Positions 46,940 to 58,257 of a DNA stretch of 64,000 nucleotides are shown one piece after another. The translations under genes were made by a program, and so were the position numbers. Below the pieces are notes generated by a model, which was given only the letters and a program-made list of their open reading frames with translations, searched no databases and was not told where the DNA came from. Within the stretch, counting starts at the first letter, position 1; every line of letters begins with the position of its first letter. The stretch comes from Myrica gale. Lineage: Eukaryota > Streptophyta > Magnoliopsida > Fagales > Myricaceae. The stretch lies in contig OZ005600.1 of assembly GCA_963930655.1 (NCBI GenBank), forward strand, positions 7,443,501 through 7,507,500, given 5' to 3'.

Positions 46940-47499
46940 AAAACCTGCAAGATATCTGAAATGGAATTTTTTGTATTTTTTCCCAGTGTAGAGAAAGAAT
47001 TGGATGTAAGGAAGAAAACAAAGGGCAAATAGCCTCTGTCCTCTGGAGGAATTGATGAGTCCATCAATGATGTGGAGAAGTGTTCGCCACAATAGACATA
47101 ATTGGTTAAGAATGTTGCTTCCAAGTTTGGATGTTTCAGAGAAGTTGGAGAAAGCTGTCGTATCTGTTGAATTGAGACTGAAATTTGCTAGGCATGTCAT
47201 AGAAGAATATGAATTTGCAAATCGAGTGTGCTTTTGCATCTATGAATTTTTTTCTTTTATTTTTCAGATACTTAACCGATGGTTTTTGTATTTCTTGTTG
47301 GGAGGTTGATGTGATTGGCATATTTTGATATAAGAACACATGGCCGCTTTGCCTGGAGTTTATAAGAAGTGGTAATATTGATGTGAAGCCCCTTATAACC
47401 CACAGATTTGGGTTCTCTCAGAGTGAGGCGGAAGAAGCCTTTGAAACTAGTGCTCGTGGCGGTAATGCCATTAAGGTCATGTTTAATCTATAGATTGGA

Positions 47500-49080
47500 T
47501 ATCGCTTGTGAAAAGAGAAAAATCATAAATCTTATTGTAAAAACTGCATTTGAAGCTTAGTTTGCTTGTAAGATTAGAAGGAATAAGAAAGAGGAACAAA
47601 GAACAGTGACTTATGAATAATTATTCAGCCAATGTCTTTGTGTAAACATCCGTTTGTGATGATTATGTTTACATTTGGTGAGCACTTGTGTTGTACTTGA
47701 AAGTGGCATAGTCATCAGCCCAGGAAAAAAAAAACAAAAACAAAATCATGAACTGGGAGCAGGCAGTTGGTTTCTGTTAAGGGGATCTGTTATCTTTCAC
47801 CATTGGTGTTGGCTTCTGTTGGGTATTGGTTATGACAACAGGTGAGTTGCCATTGCTGGTAGGAGATTGGCCCATGTTGAGGTATCATCTGTGGTGCTTC
47901 AAATATTTTTCCCTTTATGGTATCTGTAAACTTGGCTGTCTGTATTTGATTTGGTTTAGGTTTTACCTGACTGCAATGTCGATTTTGGTTGGGTGATTGT
48001 ACTTAATGGGGCGACGAGATATGCTCTTGATTTGGGTTCTGCCTAGCGTGTTTAGAAAGTATAGCATGTGTGTACAGTCACTCTGTTAATGATACTAGCT
48101 GAATAACCCAAAAAAACTTGTTCAGATGGTAGTTTCAAAGGTCGGATAATGATGGTTTCTATGGCTCATCCTTGTACGCCTATATGCTTGTATAGGTGTA
48201 CAAGGATAAGGGGTCTGATCTGTGTTTGGTCTGATAGGGGTCCCCCTCTCTCACCCTAGCTGTCAAAATAGGAACCTAAAGATTTGGACATTTGGACATC
48301 CAGGCTCACAGCTTACCTTTTTCCAGAGACTAATCTAGAAATTGTGTCTACAGTCTAACAAGATGAAAAACCTTTGTACCCCCCGGCCCTAAAATTATAG
48401 GTATTGCAGCAAGTCTTGGGGCCCGCTATCAATTTCTTCAGGTCCATTGGTCTCCCGTTAGGAAAAATCTATTTCCATGAATTCCATCTCAAATTCCTCT
48501 TCTTTATGTACCTGAATCACTTGAAAGCCCCATATCATCCTTCGAAAAAATTCAAGCCAAGCCATACCAAAGTCTTTTTAAATTCACTGGCGCTACGCGG
48601 CCATCTGAACCAACGATGCACAACTACTGATGAGCCAAACACACTACACACTGAAGGCTGCAGTTCAATTGCCATTAACACCACTTGCATTCAGAATGCG
48701 TACAAAACGACTGCTGTCCAGATATTTTAGAAAAGAAAAAAGACATTGTTTACAACTATCAGGTACAGAACAAACGCTGTGGTAAGAATTGTCTCAATGC
48801 GAATTATCTTGCAGGAAGGAATACAAATAATTGCTCAATTTTCATGAAGATCTGTCAAAATGTTACAGCCTGCTTATGGGGCAAGATAGCCCATTGTTAA
48901 AATTATGGCACAGAGCGAGGAGACGGCCGCTTTGGTGCTAATAAACGAAAAAACACCTATGACCACCCGAAACCCGAAACCGGCATTCTCAACAATTCCT
49001 TCCACAAAACTCACCCATTACAAAAGACCCCAAATTAATGAACTATACTAATCAATGCAATCTAGATAAAAAGCTAGTGC
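47500..49080. other. Intergenic, no supported gene
   Basis: Downstream flank of SDH copy 2 and 3' flank of the CCCH/WD40 gene. Short frames only. Confidence 0.5.
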
Positions 49081-49083
49081 CGT

Positions 49084-52000
49084 TCATCTGGTAGTAGCAG
49101 CTTGTTCAGCCAACCACTGCCACACTTTCACTTGACCTGCTCCATCACCGGTAAAAAACAGGCCACCAGGACCTATCTGAATTGCTCGAACCTCTTGTTT
49201 TGCAAAAATTTTACCCCTCTCTGAAAATCTGAACCATACAGAAGACCAAAAGAAAACCAATATTATGGATAATTGGGTTCTTGAAAACACAAATAGACAG
49301 GAACAAAAGAATTATAATCAAAGAAAATAAAAAAAAGGAGTCAAAAGCAAGAAAATACTCACGATGGCAAATCATAGAGGTGGACAGAGTTGTCATTACT
49401 AGAGCATAGCAAGATGGGCTTCGCTTCTGAATCATGCATCCCACAGAGGGTAAGCAGGCCCTACAGCAGCCGAAGTCATGACATCATTAAACTCGCAAGA
49501 CAAGAATATATATGAAATTCTTTTTTTCTGGAGGCATGAAACATTAATCTCTAAAACACCATCAATACCATAGTTTGGATACACAAAAAATCTCAATGAT
49601 AAAATCATACAGTTTCAAGAACATGACACTCCCATCTGCTTATTCCATGACCATCCTGACTCACACTCAAGTTATTTGAGCAGACCTATAAGTAAACCCT
49701 TCAACTGAAAATGCATTGTGCAAACTATGAGATGACAAACAACTCCAGAGGGCAGGCCACAGATCACACTTAGCAAACCAACGCTTGAATGATGTTTTGA
49801 GTTTAACCATTGTCTAAGAAACAACTAACAGGTAAACATCAGTGGAAAGCCTTCTACATAGGCAATACCATCACAGGTCCTTAAGCTTATGCACCCCCAA
49901 TTTCTTTAATGCCAAAAATATCTGATCATGCCAGCGAAGAGGAGACCTCATCATAACCTATTTTCCAAATCATCACAACCTCATTGTATGTAAATGAAGA
50001 AAACGTTTCAGCAATTCCATTCAACAAACTTTAATTTAAACCCTCGCAGGTGCCATATTTGTCCAGTTCACCAGACTCGGAACTAAAAAGCTCGAGGCTA
50101 GCACCCCATCTCATTTTTCATGCCATTGCTTTGAGAGTATTAACGTCAGATTCACAACAACATGATTTATTTTCCCATTCAGAGCAACTAACGTGAAGGG
50201 CTGTCTTTCACCAAACATATCATTTCTTGCCATGGAGCCTGCAAAGGGTGTCACAACCATCGGGCCTGGTGCCCTTGTTATCTTTTAGAGAGAAGAGCAC
50301 ACTAAATCTCCTCCTTAGATATCCCTATAGGCATGTCGTTGCTCTGACTGGGAGTTAGTCACAGGGGCAGTCTTCCTAAGAGTGTCCAGATTGACTAGGG
50401 AGCAGAGACAATTAAATCCAACCAAAGCAAAAGACATCAATGCTTCCTTGATATTCCAACAAGCAGCAGATCAGAATCAAATAGCCTCCACCAACATCGA
50501 ACCGTAACATTCCAAGAAATCCCTTCTAAAAGCATCAGTCATGTGGAAATAAAATTGCGTATGTTAACTTTCATTACATCAACAATCAATTAATATTCAA
50601 TCACACAGGAGTTTCCCTGTCTGCCTTTTACTTAGTATTATTGTCGTAGAACAGATCCTGAACTTCACAATGCACAAGATTTTAAACAAAGCATGCGATA
50701 TCAAATTTTTTATCCAGATAAATCAGACGTATCAGATAACATTTTCATATTAGAATCAGTTTGGAGTGATTCTTTACCCTAGAAGTCCAAAAGAATTCAC
50801 CGAACTTTTCACATATAGCACAGGAAATAATCTTTTCGGTGCATGCAATCCCACTTCACAAGAAATAGATCTCACAGACCAAAAACATTTCAAGAACCAC
50901 CAAAGCTTGAGTACATACTTTAATGACCCACTGACAGAAATTTAGTTTACTACAATGTTTTTTAGTAGCCTTCGTGTTTTCAAGTCATTCCAAATCCTGA
51001 AATTACTTGTGCAATTCAAACTCTTATATCAAAAGCAATCACAGTTAACCTTGTAAGGCCATAAGCAGCTAAGTTCTCTATCTATGCAGAAAACTTTGAG
51101 AACCTCTTTAAACCCACTATGGTATTTATTTCACAATCTCCCAACATTAGATGACGTAAAGTACTTCAATAATCTCAACAAATGTATCCCTTGATCGCAA
51201 GATGAACAAATGCTCTTTCCATTGATATCATCATTTAGTTCAAGGTACCACACCTAAATGCATTGCCAAGGCCACTCACTTCATTTCTGCTATAGCTAAT
51301 TTATTTGTAAATCACACTTCGATATGCATGACCAAGCAAAATGAAATATCATGAATGACATACATGTTCGTCATTGTGAGTGTATGTTACTTCCAAATTC
51401 CCACTTTCTGTAGCAACCCACACCTGCATGAACAAAAAAATGGAGCAGAACACGTCACAGCCCCAGTGCATGGGATTATACATACTAATTCAGGACTGAA
51501 TACTGTATAACTACAGAGACAAACCTTTATCGTCTTGTCTAATGAGCATGATAAAAGAAACTGGTCCCAGCAAAGAACAGACATCACAACTGAAGTGTGC
51601 TCTTTAAGCGTCTGTATACACTGCAAAGTTTCAAGGTTCCAGACCTGAAAGAAAGCAGAATAGGAAATTAACAATACAAGAGCAGATAAAAGCGAAAGAA
51701 ATCCAACTACTGTGCAGTTCTAAAATCAAGCTCCTAGAAGTAAGCCATTATTAGATTAAAGATCAGAATACACACTGTACAGAAACGAACTTACTCTTAT
51801 AGAATAATCCATGGAACCGGAATAGAGTCTATTAGCTCCAACTACCAATGAAACAACTCCAAGGTTATGACCTTTGAGTGATGCAGCTGGTTCAAAACAG
51901 TTGGTAGCTGCATTAAACTTCCATGCCAGTATAGTCCCATCCTGGACCAAAGAAAATTTACAATCAGTACCAGTAAAACATGTTGCTTTCACAAAAAAAA

Positions 52001-54927
52001 AAACCGCACACACAGACAGGGGGTTTTATATCTCCCTCGAGATAAAATGGCTTTTCCCTACGTGATTTTCAATGACATTATGAAAATATTATTCCCAATG
52101 AAACTGAGAGGCCATATGTCCACATTTTTATGCGCATACATATGTTTAGAACCCCTACTAACCTGATAGGTAGAGTAAATGACTAATTACTAATACCTGC
52201 ATAACCTCTCTTCCTCCTTTTTTTTCCTTATACTTGTTCATATCCTCTAGGGTGTAGAGTTCCACAATTTCCTCCCCAATCACATGGTTAAAAATGATGT
52301 GTACACTGTAGCTTAAAATCCAGCGTAAAAATACTATATTTTACAAACAGATGCTCAGTCCAAAAATTTACCTGCGTGCCAGCAAAGAGCAAGTCATTAC
52401 CCACAACCATGGCATAAACTTGTCCTACAGGCCCACTAAGACTCAGCTCAGCAGAAGTTTGGGTATTCCATGCCTGCAATACCATTACCACAAATCCAAT
52501 CAAGAAAAATTTGTCGCACTACTATACACTCACACAGACAGGTTGTTGTAGGACAGAACAATAATGTTGACCTGTAATACAAACGGACAAAAAGAAAAGA
52601 ATATTGACCTTGTATTACAATAAAGGACAAAAGCTTTACTTTGCCTCATCTTACCTTGACAAAATTAGGTATCCCAACAAAGACCCAAGGACCTTCACTG
52701 ATCATACAACCTACTTCACCACCAAGATTAATAACGCCCATACACTGCAAGGAATACAGTAAAATGACAATAGATGAATTGATCTGCCCACTCTTGAGTT
52801 GGCTACGAACTGAGTTGTGAATATGCTGTTGGCATCCATTTTTTCAAATATATCACGCGTGAGAAGAAATAACAATAGTGCATATGATTCAGACATAAGG
52901 AGCAGAAAGAATGCATCTATTATTTCTTCTTTTGAAGCAACTCTTCATTAGTATTTTCGAATTAAGACAACTTTGATCACTATAGTTAAGCATTCTCCGT
53001 ACCATTATCGATTTATAGAGTTGACCCATACAACAGAAACCATTGCCTAAAAACACCATTCCTGATACCAGCATCGGGGAATCAAACAGCCAGAATACTT
53101 AGTATCTAAGGACACCTTTGTCCCTAAATACTTAGACACTTTTGGCTGGCTTGTATACAAACAGCCAGAATCAATGACATTGATGGACAAGGACACTTGA
53201 ATAACTTCCGTTTAGTAGCCATTCACCTGTGAACTTGATAATTGCAGTAAATGTTAAAAGCACTTAGTTATTACCGTATCAACACAGAGATACCAGAAAC
53301 GATTGTAATTGCGTCGAAAGATTAAAAAAAAATTGATAAGTAAGCTCAATTTTTCAAAAAAGAACAGGAGGCGAAGTCAGTACAAAGATTGTACTGGAAT
53401 CACTCAAACCATACAAACGAAAAAGCTAAGAAAATAAAAATAGTCTAAAAAACGCCCCCCCAACAAAGCATTTGCCCACAAGAAAAGAGACCGAAACACA
53501 TTGCCCTGCAAACTCCCTAGCGATCGAGCAGAATCCTCAAAACATCTTCTATTCCGCTCTCTCCAAAGGCACCACCATATACAGGTTGGAATCATCCTCC
53601 AAATCGTCTTGGCAAAAGGATCCGCAAATTTCCAATCCCAACAAGAAAACACATCCACCACCCTCTGGCATTATCCAATGAACATTCAAAATACCAATGA
53701 CATGCATCCAAAGGCCTCTAGCCACCGGGCAATGCAATAATAGATGATTAACAGATTCTCCATCACCCTTACACATATAACACCAATTTGCGACAAAAAC
53801 TCTCCTTCTTCGGAGATTGTCAATAGTTAAAATCCGACCATGAACAGCATCCCACACAAAAAAAGGACACACATGTAGGGACCTTGGCCCTCCACACCCC
53901 ACGCCAAGGGAAAGATAAAAATGAAAGTGATGTAATTGATGCAACATATTGACTCCTATAAGAAGATCAGAAAAAAGTACTTATTTAAATGCTTTCAATT
54001 CCGCTAATGCTCACTGCCCAGGCACACCCTCTCTCAATCAGAAATTCATAATGGACCCAATCTTAAAAATTTAGCATATTATTTGGAGTTCATCTGTTTC
54101 TTCCTTCCAATTGGGGTGGAGTTCTTTTCTCTGGGATGAACCAACCAACCAAGGATATGATTTTCAAACAATAAATTTCTCTTAATATCCGAATGAATCC
54201 TAGAAACCAAAAAAACTGAAAAATGGAATCAAAACCAATAAATAGCAATCAAAAAGGAAGTTGATACCAACCTGCCCAGACTGGCAATCCCAAACCCTTA
54301 CAGTCTCATCTTTACTGCCAGTATAAAGCTTATCAGAACCGGATGGCAATGCAATCCCACTCACAACCTGTTAAAAAAAAAACAGAAATTAACCTATCTA
54401 ATCCCGCACACCAAAAACCATAAAAAAAACCCCAAAATTATAGCAGATCAAAGCTTAAGAAACACCAAAACAACTCCAAATCTAACCAAAATCTTCACCT
54501 TTTGATGGCCCTCGAGCTGCGTAAGCATCGAAAAGCTCTCTCCCAAGCTCCAAGAGTGCAAGAACCTACACTCATCGCCGTACCCGCAATTCCCCTGAAC
54601 CCAATATTTACAAACCTTGGAAACCCTCTCTGGCTTCCTGACCGTTCTGCTACTCGTGCCGCCGTGGGCTCGGCCCCACGTAGACCCGTGGTAATTGGGT
54701 CTGGGCCGAGGGCCTGAGAAGCCGGATGAGTCATCGGCAAAGCCGTGTGGTCGCTTGGAGGGGGCACCGTTGGAAGACGGAGGCGGCAATTCTCTATGTA
54801 GGAATGGACAAGGGCGGCGGTTGCAATTACCTGCCCGCCAGTGGTAGCAGACCTTTTGGTTCTTGGTGTCCACGGGCCCACCCAGCCGCTGGAACACGCG
54901 TTTGCTGCCGCCGCCATCCAAGTCCAT
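49084..54927 (-). CDS. CCCH zinc-finger / WD40 protein (ZFWD family)
   Basis: Nine exons on the minus strand: 54499-54927, 54272-54367, 52655-52744, 52372-52473, 51795-51941, 51525-51644, 51364-51423, 49363-49460 and 49084-49228. They total 1287 nt, exactly 428 codons plus stop, and all borders are GT-AG. The protein has two CCCH fingers: Cys27-His44 ('VCYHWRAGNCNRRPCPFLH') and Cys106-His125 ('VCKYWVQGNCGYGDECRFLH'). WD40 repeats follow to the C-terminus ('LYTGSKDETVRVWDCQSGQ', 'RLYSGSMDYSIR', 'LLSCSLDKTIKVW', 'DNSVHLYDLPS', 'FTGDGAGQVKVW'). This is the plant-specific ZFWD family (Arabidopsis C3H17/48/59/62/63 group), expected to bind RNA through the fingers and partners through the propeller. 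An upstream in-frame ATG at 54948 would add seven residues, but the family start M-D-L-D favours 54927. The gene is intact. A LINE lies in intron 2. Confidence 0.92.
53404..53950 (-). mobile_element. LINE fragment in intron 2 of the ZFWD gene
   Basis: Two frames encode the end of a LINE reverse transcriptase with its zf-RVT domain: 'CPFFVWDAVHGRILTIDNLR', 'NWCYMCKGDGESVNHLLLHC' (Cys-Cys-His-Cys finger) and, after a frameshift, 'DPFAKTIWRMIPTCIWWCLW' with 'RERNRRCFED'. The 3' tail reaches the A-rich run at about 53322-53330 on the minus strand. It is in the same orientation as the host gene, but the exons on both sides are intact. Confidence 0.85.
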
Positions 54928-54949
54928 AGCTCGAATCCCCAATCTCAAT

Positions 54950-56110
54950 CTCCGATTGTGAACCTAATCAAATTTTCTTTTCTTCCCTCGTTTTTTCCTT
55001 TCAGGGAAATGAAAGTGGAAAAAAACGTTGAGATTATGAGAGAGATAAACCACAGTGGGATAAGTTAACAAATAACTCTGTCTTTGAGTACTTTGAATTG
55101 CAAGTAGAAATCCCTGCAAGTTTTGAGTTCAGGGAAGAAATAACAGCTGGGAGAATCTGTGGATGAATTTATTAGGAAAATTGAGAATGATTTGAGTGCT
55201 ATCGTGGACACTCAGGTTTTAGAAACCCTACTTCTCTCTCTCCCCCTCTCTCTGTCTCTCGCTGCGTGTATGAATGCAAGAGTGGGTTTTCGGGAAATTA
55301 TAATTAGAAACCCTAAAGATTGTCTCTTTATCTCGCCCTCGGTTTTCCGGGGTTGAAGAAGGTAGAAGGTGAACTTCGGTACGAGACGGAGACGGCGTCG
55401 GATGTACGGAAAGATGAAATTACGAAGCTGCCCTGTACGTAAAACCGTAGAGAGCAGAAATTTTTTCTCTATGTACTTCGTGCTTTTCGCAGATGTTGTA
55501 CACTGGTTTTGGTCGGATTAACCGGGAACTGAAGCATACATTGATCACGCACAGGAGCTCCCTAGAGTCAGACCTGTGTACTTTGCTGGACCAACCTTTG
55601 TGCATTTCGACACGAACACTTTCGAGGAAAACTCCAGTCATTTTTTAACTTTTCTTAATTATATCTGGGTTGTTTTTCAGACATGGATGTTTGACCCAAA
55701 TAATTGACACAAATATTTTTTTTCATTTTTTTTATTAATTCTCCTATCATATCTTTATTTTATAATATTTCATAAATTTTAATAAGAAAAAAAATTCAAT
55801 GCTCAGTTCGGGGGACCTTTCCTGCTTTCGCTTGGGGTATCCATAAGGACCATAACCTGCATGCCTGATATTCCACTGGTTATTACAATTTCCGTATGGG
55901 TCATGGATTATCCAAAGATTTGAGAATTCGTGTTCCAGAATAAAGATTTCAGACGCGACGACTGCATCTTTCTCAGTTCCTCGTCGATATGTTTTTTTTT
56001 TCACAGCGTGGATGCCAAATGCAGAGCAAGCGGCGGCTGCTTGTAATACCTACTAAAATTTAACGTTCTCTTTCTCGAACGTAGCTGAAATGTGCACTTT
56101 TTTGTTTTTT
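54950..56110. other. Upstream region of the ZFWD gene
   Basis: No other supported gene. CT-rich runs at 55230-55260 could be leader sequence of a divergent transcript, but no coding frame follows. Confidence 0.4.
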
Positions 56111-57456
56111 GAAATTTGTTTTTTAATCACTCGATTTTACCTCATTTTTATTTTTAGTCTAGTCAAATTTTTAGTCCTCAAATTTTCATCCCGTTAAAAT
56201 ATTAGTCATTCCGTAACTTTCCGTCATCCTATCTAAAAGAATGGTTTTCCACGGCAGTGTCTATTTTCTATGTCACCCGTCATTTTCCACATCAGCATCC
56301 ACCATTTGAATTTCATTTCTTACCCCTCCCTCAGTCGTTTGCAAAACCTGCTCCACCTCGATCTTTCTTCTAACCGCCTCACGGTTCCCATTCCACCTAA
56401 TCTCTCCAACCTTTCTTCCTTGGAGTCGTTGCTCGAGCCTCACAGTTTTTACCGCTGCACTCAACAGTCTCAATGGATCAATCCCAGGGGATTTGGGTAA
56501 TCTCACGAATCTCCAAATTCTCAACCTAGCCAACAATAGTCCCTTGGGCGAGATACCAAGCGAGCTCGGTGAACTTGGTCAACTTGTCTACATGAACTTC
56601 ATGGGGAACCAGTTTGAGGGTCCAATTCCAAAGTCTTTTAACTCAAATGGGTAATCTTCAAACACTAGATTTGTCTATGAACAATCTCACAGGAGGCATT
56701 CTGGAGGAACTGGGCAACATGGGCCAGCTGGAAGTACCTTTGGAGACTGGCAATTGTTCAAGCTTGCAAATGATTGATTTTTTCGGAAATCATTTTAGTG
56801 GAAAGATTCTCATTACTGTTGGGAGGCTAAAGCAGTTGAATTTTCTTCATATAAGGCATAATGAACTTGTGGGTAACTTTCATCAACTAACTATTGTGGA
56901 CTTGGCAGACAACAATTTCTCCTGTGGGATTCCTGCAACGTTTGGATTCTTGCGAGGCATGGAACAGCTCATGCCTTAAAACAACTCCCTTGAAGGTAAT
57001 CTACCTGATACACTGATTAATGTAGCAAACCTTACCAGAGTGAATCTCTCCAAAAACAAGTTCAATGGCAGCATTGCTGCGTTGTGTAGCTCTCGTTCTT
57101 TTCTTTCTTTTGATGTCACCAACAATGCATTTGACCATGAGATTCCTCCCCAACTAGGAAATTCACATTTCCTTGCAAGGCTTAGATTAGGGAACAACCA
57201 ATTCACAGGGAAAATCTATGGACTTTGTGTGTCGTTTAGGGCTTCCATGTGTGTGTTTAGGACTTCATAAGACACTGACGAGGAAATGAAAGGTGACATG
57301 TCAAATTGAAACTGACGTGGAAAATCATTTCGTTAGGGTGACAAAATGACTAATATTTAAACGGGATGAAAACTCAATGACTAAAAATTCGACTCGTTAA
57401 GTTTCAGGACTTAAAATGAAAACGAGGTAAAACTTAGTGACTAAAAAACAAATTTC
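56111..57456. mobile_element. Pack-MULE-like element with captured LRR fragment
   Basis: Long inverted repeats of roughly 180 bp bound the segment. The left one (56111-56297) has 'aaatttgttttttaatcact', 'gattttacctca', 'ttttcatcccgtt' and 'atattagtcatt'. The complement of the right one (about 57270-57456) has 'aaatttgttttttagtcact', 'gttttacctcg', 'ttttcatcccgtt' and 'atattagtcatt', plus a shared 'ttttccac' to 'gtcacc' stretch. Both flanks are T-rich, so a 9-bp target duplication (ttgtttttt / ctttttttt) is only suggestive. There is no transposase. The cargo is a cellular LRR gene fragment. Confidence 0.75.
56311..57213 (+). pseudogene. Captured GSO1/GSO2-like LRR receptor fragment
   Basis: Leucine-rich repeats in three frames match the GASSHO (GSO1/GSO2) LRR-receptor-kinase ectodomain: 'NLLHLDLSSNRLTVPIPPNL' with 'SNLSSLESLL'; 'NLQILNLANNSPLGEIPSEL'; 'MGNLQTLDLSMNNLTGGILE'; 'NCSSLQMIDFFGNHFSGKI' with 'LHIRHNELVG'; 'HQLTIVDLADNNFSCGIPA'; 'NLTRVNLSKNKFNGSIAALC' and 'LSFDVTNNAFDHEIPPQLGN'. 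The order follows the receptor, with a deletion between the third and fourth groups (after M-G-Q-L-E), frameshifts near 56500 and 56640, and a TAA at about 56977. No signal peptide, membrane segment or kinase domain is present. It ends exactly where the right inverted repeat begins. Confidence 0.87.
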
Positions 57457-57459
57457 CTT

Positions 57460-58250
57460 TTTTTTCTTGCTTTTTCCACCGTGTTTCAGAAAATGATAAT
57501 GACAAATTGGCAATTCCGTCTCCTGGGGCCTTGAACCACGGAGACTAGGAGAGCACGGCAGCCTCCTCATCCACCCCATTTTCCCCTCATCCTCCTAGAG
57601 TTCGTACACAGTATTCGGCTCCTTGGACTCTCGTCTAACTTTGCAGAATGCGAAAACAACCAGGAGTACCCTACCCTGCTCTAATAAGGTCAAGGTCGCG
57701 TGTCATTGATCCACCATAACCGAGACAGAATTCCGCTGTCTTGCCTCTTTCACAGGGATAATACATGGGCATTGGCACCGGCTATAAGAAACCCAAAGAG
57801 CAAGGTGCAACACATATCTGGTCTTTCATGGCTAGCTTATGTTATCATTGCGATTGTTTCATTTACCTTTGGAATCCCTTCATGATGTTACAATGCTTTT
57901 CCTCTCATCCAGCTTCCTCCAATAGAGACACCCTGTTGGCGAAATGAAAAAATTCAACTTGAAATTGCTATCTAAACAAACAAAACAGATTGGGTGCCTT
58001 TCCTCTCATCCAGCTTCCTCCTATAGAAGACACACCCTGGGCGAAATGAACAGAAATTCACCTTGAAATTGCTATCTAAAAAAGACAAAGCCAGATTGGG
58101 TTAAGGCACGATCTTATTCTCCTCAAATAGATTACATCACATGGCTCCAATCACACCAGGAATCTGACTGCTCTCACGACAGATAAATAGTATGATACTA
58201 GGATGTCATGATCATTTCCTACTTAAGACACTTAAAGCCGATGACATTAT
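57460..58250. other. Intergenic with a two-unit tandem repeat
   Basis: No gene supported. See the tandem repeat at 57895-58100. Confidence 0.45.
57895..58100. repeat. Two tandem units of about 100 bp
   Basis: Two adjacent copies with the shared words 'cttttcctctcatccagctt', 'cctggg/cctgttggcgaaatgaa' and 'cttgaaattgctatctaaa'. The copies differ by small insertions and deletions. Confidence 0.8.
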
Positions 58251-58257
58251 CTTTCTT

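Larger units (their letters stand above)
44149..47493 (+). pseudogene. SDH: Sorbitol dehydrogenase copy 2, multiply broken
   Basis: Six exons on the plus strand match copy 1 exactly in length except exon 1 (+9 nt): 44149-44275, 44379-44446, 44717-44953, 45076-45366, 46083-46270 and 47301-47493. Motifs include 'GICGSDVHYL', 'GHECTG', 'CWRCNLCKEGRYNLC', 'GAGPIG' and 'ETSARGGNAIKVMFNL'. Lesions: an extra G in the run at 45133-45137, giving a TGA at 45145-45147; a compensating 1-base loss at about 45172; a TGA in exon 6 (47326-47328) where copy 1 has an arginine codon (CGA-to-TGA type change); and TG instead of AG at the exon 6 acceptor (47299-47300). With four independent defects it is a clear pseudogene. 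Intron 5 is enlarged by repeats and a retroelement fragment. Confidence 0.88.
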
